Positions 1-6,173 of a DNA stretch of 8,753 nucleotides are shown in pieces (positions within the stretch are counted from its first letter, which is position 1; the number at the start of each line of letters is the position of its first letter). A program made the translations under genes and the position numbers. Below the pieces are notes generated by a model, which did not search any database, was not told the origin of the DNA, and saw only the letters and a program-made list of their open reading frames with translations. Source of the stretch: Desulfomonile tiedjei (GTDB lineage Bacteria; Desulfobacterota; Desulfomonilia; Desulfomonilales; Desulfomonilaceae); NCBI GenBank assembly GCA_020718965.1, contig DYRE01000080.1, forward strand, positions 1-8,753, in the 5' to 3' direction.

Positions 1-44
1 TCGCGTATCTTACCCGAATACTTCATTTTCGGCAGTTCAGCCAT
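1..44 (-). CDS. N-terminus of an unidentified protein, cut by the left edge
   Basis: An ATG at 44-42 opens a frame that stays open to the window edge and encodes MAELPKMKYSGKIR followed by D or E. An AAGGTG ribosome-binding site lies 4 nt upstream (49-54), and the start is 59 nt after the stop of the 77-aa gene, so the two are probably co-transcribed. Only 14 complete codons are visible, too few for a firm family call. The segment 'YSGKIR' near the N-terminus recalls, from memory only, bacterial small subunits of the corrinoid iron-sulfur protein (CdhD/AcsD). I treat this as a guess and give no symbol. Confidence 0.5.
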   Translation of the reverse strand, partial: MAELPKMKYSGKIR

Positions 45-103
45 CTGACACCTTCTTCAGTTTGTTTGGAATCAAAATGTTATGTAACAACCCAGATGGA
101 TTT

Positions 104-337
104 TCAGGCGGGATTTTTTCTCTTCTCGCTGCCAAACCAATCTTTCGAATAGAAGTATCTTTCTGCAGTAGTCAGATATTTTTTTATAGGGTCACTTTGT
201 TGGTCCATGTTGACGTATGTGATGTTTTTACGCCATTGATAGCTGTCTTCGTCCGGTCCCGTTACATACTCTGGAACCAGAATCTTCACCTTCTTGCCAT
301 CAAACCTTTCCTTCTCTTCGAAGTGTTCACCTGCCAT
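104..337 (-). CDS. Small orphan protein, 77 aa, unknown function
   Basis: The frame encodes a hydrophilic, charged protein (MAGEHFEEKERFDGKKVKIL...) with no membrane segment, signal peptide or cysteine motif. It is rich in Lys, Glu, Asp, Tyr and Trp, with an aromatic C-terminal third (YLTTAERYFYSKDWFG), and looks like a folded cytoplasmic domain rather than random translation. I chose the ATG at 337 because GAGGAG (346-351) lies 8 nt upstream. A longer frame from a TTG at 388 would add 17 residues but lacks a good ribosome-binding site. It has its own promoter-like sequence about 110 nt upstream and lies 59 nt before the next gene start. I do not recognise the family. Coding status is fairly likely from the ribosome-binding site and composition. 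Confidence 0.7.
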   Translation of the reverse strand: MAGEHFEEKERFDGKKVKILVPEYVTGPDEDSYQWRKNITYVNMDQQSDPIKKYLTTAERYFYSKDWFGSEKRKNPA

Positions 338-345
338 ACTCCGGA

Positions 346-351
346 CTCCTC
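346..351 (-). promoter_or_regulatory. Ribosome-binding site fixing the 77-aa gene start
   Basis: GAGGAG on the minus strand lies 8 nt before the ATG at 337. It favours that ATG over the upstream in-frame TTG at 388. Confidence 0.6.
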
Positions 352-445
352 TCTTTTTGATCGCGATATTGTTTATGCTACGGTCCAAAACTGCCCGATA
401 TTTAGCTCTCCCCTAGAATAGGGTTTTTAAAAGGTAAGCTTCACT

Positions 446-474
446 ATTATGTAGTAGGGTCGATTTCAAAGCAA
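446..474 (-). promoter_or_regulatory. Candidate sigma-70 promoter for the 77-aa gene
   Basis: On the minus strand TTGCTT (469-474) and CATAAT (446-451) are separated by 17 nt. The -10 matches the consensus at 5 of 6 positions, the -35 only at 3 of 6. It lies in the 198-nt gap between leuA and the small gene and would leave a leader of about 100 nt. No other gene is visible in this gap. It suggests the left-hand genes are not simply the tail of the leuA transcript. Confidence 0.4.
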
Positions 475-535
475 TATTTTTTTTGAGATTTTATATAGAT
501 AGCACGATATACTCAAACTGACGCGGACACCCCGG

Positions 536-2071
536 CTAAAGCCGATTCGCCGCCTGTGGCCGCTTCGACATGTACGCCAAACGATTCAACGCGTTTACCA
601 TGGCCTTGGCCGACGCCACCAGAATATCTTCGTGAGCGCCTTTACCAACAGCCACGTTGCCGTCCTCTTCCAGTCGGATCGAAGCTTCCCCAAGAGCGTC
701 TGTTCCACCTGTAATGCCACTTATCGCAAAGCGCAGTAATTTCGGTCTCCTGTCTGTGAGTTTCAATATCGCGTTATACGTTGCGTCTACGGGACCGTTC
801 CCCAGTTCCGCGCCGTGACGTTCTTCCCCTTCTACTGTCATCCTGACGGTGGCGGTCGGTACCACGTGTGATCCCGCCATAATGGTTACCGATAGTAATT
901 TATAGGTTTCGGTGGTTCGAAGAACCTCCTCGGCTACAATTGCCTCAAGATCTTCGTCATAAATCGTTTTTTTCCGGTCCGCCAATTCTTTGAAACGTTT
1001 AAAAGTAAGATTGACTTCTTCTTCTGTTAATGAATAACCCAGTGCCTGCATTCTTTCACGAAAAGCATGGCGACCTGAGTGTTTTCCTAGAATCAGAGAA
1101 GACTTTGACACCCCTACTGATTCAGGATCCATAATTTCGTAAGTGGATCGCTCTTTTATGACACCGTCCTGATGTATTCCCGATTCGTGCGAAAATGCGT
1201 TAGCTCCAACAATCGCCTTATTAGGCTGCACTGGTATTCCGGTTATAGCTGTTACCAGCCGACTTGTATGGAAAATCTGCTCGGTGACAATTCCAGTCGT
1301 GAGCTTAAAATGGTCTTTCCGTGTCCTAAGGGCCATAACAATCTCTTCCAGAGAGGCGTTTCCAGCCCTTTCACCTATTCCGTTAATTGTGCATTCGACC
1401 TGTCGCGCCCCCGCCTCTACAGCCGCCAATGAATTCGCTACAGCTAAACCAAGGTCATCGTGGCAATGTGTTGACAGAATGATGTTTTCGACTCCAGTAA
1501 CATTGTCTTTGATGTATTTTATCAAATCATATATTTCTGACGGATATGAATACCCCACAGTGTCCGGAATATTTATGGTTCCCGCCCCCTCGCGAATAGC
1601 GGTTTCGACTACCTTGCAAAGAAAATCCCTGTCACTTCGAGTGGCGTCTTCACAGGAAAACTCGACCCAATCGCTTAATGATTTTGCCAACCTTACCGCT
1701 TTTCCCGCTCGATCAATTACTTCTTCCCTGCTCATTCTTAGTTTGTGCTTCAGATGGATGTCACTGGTAGCGATAAAGGTGTGTATTCCGGCTTTGGCGG
1801 CTTTTTCCACGGCAGACCATGAAGTTTCTATATCCTCCGCTAACGAACGGGCCAAGCTTACCACTCTGGACTGTTTGATTTCGGATGCGATTCGGCTTAC
1901 AGCTTCCTTGTCTCCCCCTGAGCTTGCGGGAAATCCTGCTTCAATTATATCCACCCCAAGTCTTTCAAGCTGTCTGGCCAACTGCAATTTCTCGTGCTGG
2001 TTCATAGTAGCCCCTGGAGATTGTTCGCCATCTCTCAGGGTTGTGTCAAAGATCAAAACTCGATTATCCAT
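536..2071 (-). CDS. leuA: 2-isopropylmalate synthase
   Basis: LeuA condenses acetyl-CoA with 2-oxoisovalerate to 2-isopropylmalate, the first committed step of leucine synthesis in the cytosol. The 511-residue length is normal for the long bacterial form. The N-terminal HMGL-like barrel opens with TLRDGEQSPG (Arg13, Asp14), and the metal-binding HxH lies in STHCHDDLG (His202, His204) followed by GERAGNAS (Asn238). Residues from about 385 form the C-terminal LeuA regulatory domain, with GGTDALGEA, where leucine feedback binding occurs in the family. The ATG is fixed by GGAGGA (2075-2080), 3 nt upstream. It is separated from cobI by 198 nt in which I see no convincing promoter, terminator or T-box. 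LeuA differs from homocitrate or citramalate synthases mainly by length and overall similarity, so those are unlikely alternatives. Confidence 0.95.
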   Translation of the reverse strand: MDNRVLIFDTTLRDGEQSPGATMNQHEKLQLARQLERLGVDIIEAGFPASSGGDKEAVSRIASEIKQSRVVSLARSLAEDIETSWSAVEKAAKAGIHTFIATSDIHLKHKLRMSREEVIDRAGKAVRLAKSLSDWVEFSCEDATRSDRDFLCKVVETAIREGAGTINIPDTVGYSYPSEIYDLIKYIKDNVTGVENIILSTHCHDDLGLAVANSLAAVEAGARQVECTINGIGERAGNASLEEIVMALRTRKDHFKLTTGIVTEQIFHTSRLVTAITGIPVQPNKAIVGANAFSHESGIHQDGVIKERSTYEIMDPESVGVSKSSLILGKHSGRHAFRERMQALGYSLTEEEVNLTFKRFKELADRKKTIYDEDLEAIVAEEVLRTTETYKLLSVTIMAGSHVVPTATVRMTVEGEERHGAELGNGPVDATYNAILKLTDRRPKLLRFAISGITGGTDALGEASIRLEEDGNVAVGKGAHEDILVASAKAMVNALNRLAYMSKRPQAANRL

Positions 2072-2269
2072 TTATCCTCCGCTTGTGTTTGATCAATTTT
2101 TAATGCTGTCTCAACTTCCAGAAATCCAATTTGCTACAGACCAGGAAAGTTTTGAAACCAGCCTCCAGTTGATTTTTAGTAACTTCATGACAAAATTCAA
2201 ACTGTCAGTTTACTGTTTAGACAGAAAAATGCAATTCACGGCAGGCTTTTTGGGAGAACAGCGCTAATT

Positions 2270-3004
2270 TTATTTGTTTTCCTGATTCTCGTTGGTTTTC
2301 CTGTTTACAATGATGAGAGAAAGGTAGGACGGGGTTGCGCTTTTTAAGGTGGTAACATTTCGGATAATTTCTTCACCCGGCAAACCTAGCCTTGAAAAGA
2401 ATGTAGATTGATCCAGGAGATCGAGGTCTTCTAGTGTTTCGTAAATTTGATCAAAGTATTTATAAGTTTTTAAAATAACTACGTTGTCGACTATCTTCAA
2501 AGTTTGTGGCAGTTTGGCGCCGCCTTTGGCGCCGGAAACGACTACCAATGACTGATCGCCATGGACTAGAGGGATATTCGCCACAGAAGCCGCCGCCTGA
2601 TACGAGGTGATGCCTGGAATGATTTCAACCTTGGTTTGAGATTCAATACTGCGAACTGTTTTTAACAGATATGAAAACGTTGAATATGTCATTGGATCGC
2701 CAAGTGTGACAAAGGCGACATCACCCCTATCAGAAAGAGCTTTAAGCACTATTTTCGCATTTTCCTCCCAGGCCTTTTGTAATACAACCCTGTCATTGTC
2801 CATTGGGAACGGAAGCGTTTCGACTTTCGCTTCAGGCGCATGCTTACTTATGATGTTTCTTGCCAGGCTGTAGTCATTTTTTGTGGAAGAAGCTGCGAAA
2901 ATCACTGATACGCTTTTTAATATTCTTACGGCTTTTATTGTGATCAGATCGGGATCTCCCGGCCCTACACCAATTCCGTAAAGCTTTCCTTCTTTTCTAG
3001 ACAT
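2270..3004 (-). CDS. cobI: Precorrin-2 (or cobalt-factor II) C20-methyltransferase
   Basis: This SAM-dependent enzyme methylates C20 of precorrin-2, or of cobalt-factor II in the anaerobic route (where it is called CbiL), early in corrin-ring synthesis. At 244 aa it has the usual length. It shows the tetrapyrrole methylase signatures in order: YGIGVGPGDPDLIT at residues 9-22, the VTLGDPMTYSTFSYLL segment at 99-114, and IIPGITSYQAAAS at 128-140. MTYSTFSYL and KTYK favour the C20 enzyme over other corrin methylases. The aerobic and anaerobic forms cannot be separated from the sequence; CbiL fits an anaerobe. The ATG at 3004 has an AGGGA ribosome-binding site about 8 nt upstream, and the gene begins 18 nt after the binding-protein stop. 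It is the last gene of the riboswitch-controlled cassette. No other corrin-synthesis gene is visible here. Confidence 0.9.
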   Translation of the reverse strand: MSRKEGKLYGIGVGPGDPDLITIKAVRILKSVSVIFAASSTKNDYSLARNIISKHAPEAKVETLPFPMDNDRVVLQKAWEENAKIVLKALSDRGDVAFVTLGDPMTYSTFSYLLKTVRSIESQTKVEIIPGITSYQAAASVANIPLVHGDQSLVVVSGAKGGAKLPQTLKIVDNVVILKTYKYFDQIYETLEDLDLLDQSTFFSRLGLPGEEIIRNVTTLKSATPSYLSLIIVNRKTNENQENK

Positions 3005-3022
3005 ACTATTGTCCCTGCTTTT

Positions 3023-4015
3023 TTATTTTCCTGTGTGGCTCGAATCAAGAATCTCTTTCCCAAGCCTTTTCTGAAGCTTCCACTGTTCCGGGTGCAGCTT
3101 CCTGGAAAGATCCTCCACGGCTGTGACAGATCGAGGCCCTGGTCTGGAGAAAACCTGCTCTTCAACAATAAAGAAACGCTGGTTTTTTATAGCGTCCAAT
3201 TGGTAATAGTGAGGTCTTTGTTCAATGAGTCCCGGATCACGATTCATCGGTCCTCGTTGAACTATGTAGAAATCAGGGTTCAAGCGCAGAATTTCTTCAA
3301 TGTTTGATCGCAGAAATTTTTTCTTACTTGTAAGACTGTTCCTGCCCCCGGCCAGTTTAATTACTTCATTGACTATTGAGTCCTGGCCTGCAAGCAATAT
3401 ATCTGGATAACGAACTTCAAATAGTACCGAAGGCCTTTTCTTTGTAGCGGAAATTGTGTTCGCAACCAAATCAAGCTTTTGTTTTAAATTGCAGATCAAT
3501 CTTGCGCCTCTTTCTTCCGATCCGGTCAAAATGGCCAGACGTTCTATTACGGAAAAGAGGTCGGCAAAGCTGTTAGTGTTAAAGACAGCTACTGGAAGTC
3601 CTTGGGATATGAGTTGCCTGACTGGAACCAGAGCGTCTTTTCTCCCGGCATTCTGGATTATCAGGTCTGGTTTTAGTCCCATTATTAACTCAACATTTGG
3701 CCGCATGTGAGTCCCTATACTTGGTTTAGCGAGCATTGATTCAGGTGTTTTGTCTGCGCTGGTCCTTGCTATCAACTTTCGCTCCAAACCCATGTCCACC
3801 AGAATTTCATTGTAGGCCCCATAAAGCGCTATAAGTCTTTCAGCAGGCTTTGTGACGGTGACTTTACGATTCAGGTCATCCGTCACACTTATCGACTTTG
3901 CAAAAACCGGTTCGCCGAAGCCCCCCCCCTGAGCCGACAGCATTACAGTGAGGAACAAAATGGGCTTGAGGCGTTCCAGTGACAGGGTGTTTAGAAACCC
4001 GTATGTCAGTCTCAT
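3023..4015 (-). CDS. btuF: Cobalamin ABC transporter, periplasmic binding protein (BtuF-like)
   Basis: This is the substrate-capturing periplasmic protein of the BtuFCD-type importer. From the ATG at 4015 (330 aa) it has a basic N-region, a hydrophobic core (PILFLTVMLSA) and possible cleavage after LSA (residue 28) or VFA (residue 39). The mature domain begins SISVTDDLNRKVTVTKPAERLIAL, then NVELIMGLKPDLII and a C-terminal lobe with EEILRLNPDFYIV, as in the FecB/BtuF family. In-frame ATGs at 4048, 4063 and 4081 are possible. The one at 4063 has a weak GGGAAAG upstream, but these give an overlong N-region, so I favour 4015 with low certainty. The first 140 nt overlap btuD in another frame and include a G9 tract (3921-3929). 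The cobalamin ligand is inferred from the riboswitch and cobI; heme or siderophore proteins look similar. Confidence 0.85.
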   Translation of the reverse strand: MRLTYGFLNTLSLERLKPILFLTVMLSAQGGGFGEPVFAKSISVTDDLNRKVTVTKPAERLIALYGAYNEILVDMGLERKLIARTSADKTPESMLAKPSIGTHMRPNVELIMGLKPDLIIQNAGRKDALVPVRQLISQGLPVAVFNTNSFADLFSVIERLAILTGSEERGARLICNLKQKLDLVANTISATKKRPSVLFEVRYPDILLAGQDSIVNEVIKLAGGRNSLTSKKKFLRSNIEEILRLNPDFYIVQRGPMNRDPGLIEQRPHYYQLDAIKNQRFFIVEEQVFSRPGPRSVTAVEDLSRKLHPEQWKLQKRLGKEILDSSHTGK

Positions 4016-4715
4016 AAATTTCGCTGAGAATACAATCCTTGAAAACATCTTCAGTTTGGCCATCAATAACAACTTTCCCATTTTTCAAAAAAATTAGACG
4101 TCTGCAGTACAAAGCGGCAAGATTGAGATCGTGTAATACACATATTACAGTAGCCCCCTCGCTATTTTTTTTTGTCAGCAAATCAAAAACCTGTATTTTT
4201 TTCGCTGCGTCTAAATTGGAAGTCGCTTCGTCCAGAACCAGAATCTCCGTTGTCTGCGCAATAGCGCGAGCTATAGTTACAAGCTGGGCTTCTCCGCCGG
4301 ATACTTGCTTTACTGACTTTTGAGCCAGTTTCATGATGCCTGTTTGGCGCATCGCGTCTTCAGCCAATTCACGATCTTGTCTTGTATAATCGGCCCAGGA
4401 ATCCAAATATGGATAACGTCCCATGAGAACTATCGAAAGGTTTGAAAAATCAAATGAAAACTCAGATTTTTGAGGAACGCAAGCTACTCTTTTCGCCACC
4501 TGTCTGGTCGGATAAGTTCGGATCGGTTTTCCATCGAGCAGAATTTGTCCGGATTTAATCGGGACAACGCCTGTCAGAGCCATTATCAAGGTGGTTTTTC
4601 CGCTTCCGTTAGGACCAAGAATTCCTATCATCTCGTTATGAATTATTTTCAGCGAAATTCCTTTCAGGACTTCTTGATCCTGATAGCCCGCAAAGATGTT
4701 AATAATTTCAATCAA
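3876..4715 (-). CDS. btuD: Cobalamin ABC transporter, ATP-binding protein (BtuD-like)
   Basis: This cytoplasmic ATPase powers corrinoid import through the permease encoded upstream. It shows Walker A GPNGSGKTT (residues 34-42), Q-loop Gln82, signature VSGGEAQ (138-144, Val in place of the common Leu), Walker B ILVLDE (158-163) and H-loop His195. The start is a TTG at 4715 that overlaps the permease stop by 8 nt, with AGGA 7 nt upstream, so translation is probably coupled. The family normally ends near the HPVTGTPQAHFVP segment (243-255). Here about 24 further residues (HCNAVGSGGGLRRTGF...) run to a TGA at 3876. That tail lies over the signal-peptide region of btuF, an unusually long overlap. 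Two 9-base homopolymers lie in the gene: A9 (4165-4173) and G9 (3921-3929). The substrate is inferred from the operon and the riboswitch. Confidence 0.9.
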   Translation of the reverse strand: MIEIINIFAGYQDQEVLKGISLKIIHNEMIGILGPNGSGKTTLIMALTGVVPIKSGQILLDGKPIRTYPTRQVAKRVACVPQKSEFSFDFSNLSIVLMGRYPYLDSWADYTRQDRELAEDAMRQTGIMKLAQKSVKQVSGGEAQLVTIARAIAQTTEILVLDEATSNLDAAKKIQVFDLLTKKNSEGATVICVLHDLNLAALYCRRLIFLKNGKVVIDGQTEDVFKDCILSEIYETDIRVSKHPVTGTPQAHFVPHCNAVGSGGGLRRTGFCKVDKCDG

Positions 4716-5790
4716 AACCCGTTCCTGTCTTTGCGCCCTTCAACAAAACGCAAAAGAATGGTCCCCCTATGAGCGCTGTGATTACCCCTACCGGTAACTC
4801 CTCTCCCTCTGGCAGAATAATTCTGGCCGCAACATCCGACCAGATCATAACGATCATTCCCAACAATCCCGACAGAATGAAGAGCCTTGAATGATTTGGA
4901 CCAATAGTCATTCTTACCAGATGTGGCGCTACCAGACCGACAAAACCTATAACGCCGGAAACGGAAACAGCGGCGGCCGTTAGCAAGCTGGCGCCTATTA
5001 ATACCATCGCTCGAGCCCTATTCGTATCGACTCCAAGATGGCGAGCCGGAAAATCACCCAATGACATAAGGTCTATTTCCCGACTGTACGTCACGACCAG
5101 AATAAATCCCAGGATCAGATAAGGAAAAGCAAATATGGCGTGTGACCAGCCCCTCCCCTGAAAGCTTCCCATAACCCAGAAGACTATACTCGCCACAGAT
5201 TCCTCGTCCAGAGACTTTAACAATGACACCAAAGCGCCGAGGAAAGTTGCGACCACTATTCCTGCGAGAACCATTGTATCCCTGCGCAAGATACCATCTA
5301 CTCTGGCAAGGGTTATCACAGCGGCAAGAGCAGAAAGCGCTCCCACAAGCGCCGCCAAAGGGATGATTCCCAATCCTAGAGAAGTTTTTGACCCGAGACC
5401 AAGAAATATTATCAACGCCGCGCCAAAGGCCCCTCCTGCGGATACTCCTATTGTGAAAGGGTCTGCGAGAGGATTCCGTAAAATCCCCTGAAAGGCTGCG
5501 CCTGATACTGCCAGGGCTAACCCGACCATGGCTGACAAACACACCCTACTTAACCGGATATCAAAGATGATAGCTCTATGGATTGGATCCAATGTTTCGT
5601 CATGAATCAAACCAAATCCTGAGGCCAAACTTTTAAGCATTACAGAGAAAGGAATTTCTATTCGACCTATTGAACACGCGAGAATCACCGAGGTCACGGC
5701 TGCTGCCATCAGAATTATCGTGGAGGCTGCAAAGCGCCTTTTTTCATGTTGGTAGTTATGTTCCAAACCAGTACCAGAGATATTTTCCAT
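4708..5790 (-). CDS. btuC: Cobalamin ABC transporter, permease (BtuC-like, FecCD family)
   Basis: This is the inner-membrane subunit forming the corrinoid pathway, expected to work as a dimer. The 360-residue frame has multiple hydrophobic segments from about residue 23 onward. It carries FecCD hallmarks: RLSRVCLSAMVGLALAVSG then FQGILRNPLADPFTIGVSAG, GVIGFVGLVAPHLVRM, and LPVGVITALIGGPFF near the C-terminus. I chose the ATG at 5790 (MENISGTGLEH). A TTG at 5811 in the same frame falls inside the terminator U-tract and is unlikely. Neither has a strong ribosome-binding site, so the start is uncertain. It is the first gene after the cobalamin riboswitch and its stop overlaps the TTG start of btuD. 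FecCD permeases also carry iron siderophores and heme; the riboswitch and the downstream cobI point to corrinoids. Confidence 0.9.
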   Translation of the reverse strand: MENISGTGLEHNYQHEKRRFAASTIILMAAAVTSVILACSIGRIEIPFSVMLKSLASGFGLIHDETLDPIHRAIIFDIRLSRVCLSAMVGLALAVSGAAFQGILRNPLADPFTIGVSAGGAFGAALIIFLGLGSKTSLGLGIIPLAALVGALSALAAVITLARVDGILRRDTMVLAGIVVATFLGALVSLLKSLDEESVASIVFWVMGSFQGRGWSHAIFAFPYLILGFILVVTYSREIDLMSLGDFPARHLGVDTNRARAMVLIGASLLTAAAVSVSGVIGFVGLVAPHLVRMTIGPNHSRLFILSGLLGMIVMIWSDVAARIILPEGEELPVGVITALIGGPFFCVLLKGAKTGTGFD

Positions 5791-5810
5791 TGAAGCGATT
5801 TGGTGTTGCA

Positions 5811-5846
5811 AAATAAAAAACCCTGGACAACTGCATGTCCGGGGTT
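5811..5846 (-). terminator. Rho-independent terminator, riboswitch expression platform
   Basis: On the minus strand AACCCCGGACA (5836-5846) and TGTCCAGGGTT (5819-5829) form an 11-position stem with one C-A mismatch around a 6-nt loop. It is followed by TTTTTTATTT (5811-5820). It lies between the cobalamin aptamer and the btuC ATG, about 20 nt before that start. This is the expected place for a transcriptional expression platform that stops the message when cobalamin is bound. I could not identify the competing antiterminator by eye. Confidence 0.8.
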
Positions 5847-5869
5847 CCCTTTTTTACCTCGGTTGAATC

Positions 5870-6078
5870 CAGCGGCGCATTCCACTGCCCTCGCTGATTA
5901 ACTGCACTGTTAGGCAGGTTTTCTGGCTTCCGGGTCTTCCTAATTGCCGCGCCTTCCCAGGGGTTGATAACTCCCAGTGGCATTGTTGCGACTTTCGTAA
6001 CCGGTTACAGCGGCGGGTCCGTTCCTGAATCGCACAGGATTCCCTATTAATCCATGTTGCTGGAGCCTAGCAGGTTAA
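5870..6078 (-). promoter_or_regulatory. Cobalamin (adenosylcobalamin-type) riboswitch
   Basis: Read on the minus strand, the conserved core appears in order: AATAGGGAATCC (6038-6049), a TCCTG/CAGGA hairpin, CGCCGCTGTAACCGG (6001-6015), GCCACTGGGAG (about 5971-5981), CCTGGGAAGGCGC, and the B12 box AGCCAGAAAACCTGCC (5913-5928). P1 closes through TTAAC, CTG and TAGGC near 6065-6078 pairing with GCCTA, CAG and GTTAA at 5898-5915. The L5 element CCACTG (5975-5980) is exactly complementary to CAGTGG (5882-5887). That second element sits in the loop of a CAGCG/CGCTG hairpin (P13, 5870-5896), which gives the kissing loop typical of this RNA. The terminator follows, so ligand binding should lower btuC-btuD-btuF-cobI transcription. 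The class I assignment comes from the motif layout. Confidence 0.95.
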
Positions 6079-6087
6079 TGTCTTGAA

Positions 6088-6116
6088 TTTATAAGATCAA
6101 AAAATCAGAGTTAGAA
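6088..6116 (-). promoter_or_regulatory. Candidate promoter of the B12 riboswitch operon
   Basis: On the minus strand TATAAA (6088-6093) lies 17 nt after a weak TTCTAA (6111-6116). The predicted start near 6081 would begin the transcript 3 nt before the P1 helix of the riboswitch. The -35 is poor; position relative to the aptamer is the main support. Confidence 0.45.
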
Positions 6117-6173
6117 AAAAGTTCACCCTCCGGGACCCTGGTATGCTTGCGCCGTTCTTTGATCCGGGTACCG

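Noticed and set aside
411..428. Plus-strand hairpin CCCTA-GAA-TAGGG followed by five T as a terminator
   Set aside because: The stem is only 5 bp and there is no plus-strand gene to terminate.
2180..2225. Inverted repeats CTGTC/GACAG and AAACT/AGTTT after cobI as a terminator
   Set aside because: The stems are only about 5 bp and AT-rich with an interrupted T-tract, so not convincing.
62..2267. Open plus-strand frames opposite the small gene and leuA (for example 62-421 and 1284-2267)
   Set aside because: They are antisense shadows of better-supported minus-strand genes, have no family resemblance and no convincing ribosome-binding sites.
2072..2269. Possible T-box or leader attenuator upstream of leuA
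   Set aside because: Leucine T-boxes are known before leuA in some Deltaproteobacteria, but the gap has no conserved T-box sequence, terminator-antiterminator pair or leucine-rich leader peptide.
2965..3168. 67-aa minus-strand frame across the btuF-cobI junction
   Set aside because: It lies in another frame over the BtuF C-terminus and the cobI start, both firmly identified.
5054..5542. 162-aa minus-strand frame inside btuC
   Set aside because: It is an alternative frame of the FecCD permease, rich in Arg, Ser and Gly as expected of shadow translation.
5756..5983. 75-aa frame across the riboswitch and terminator
   Set aside because: The sequence is explained by conserved riboswitch structure; the frame has no ribosome-binding site.
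5997..6008. Perfect 12-nt palindrome GTAACCGGTTAC as an operator
   Set aside because: It falls in the conserved riboswitch core (CTGTAACCGG), which explains it.
6121..6173. Terminator after pssA formed by ACCCGG and CCAGGGT
   Set aside because: The stem is short and bulged, and the T-run lies too far from it.
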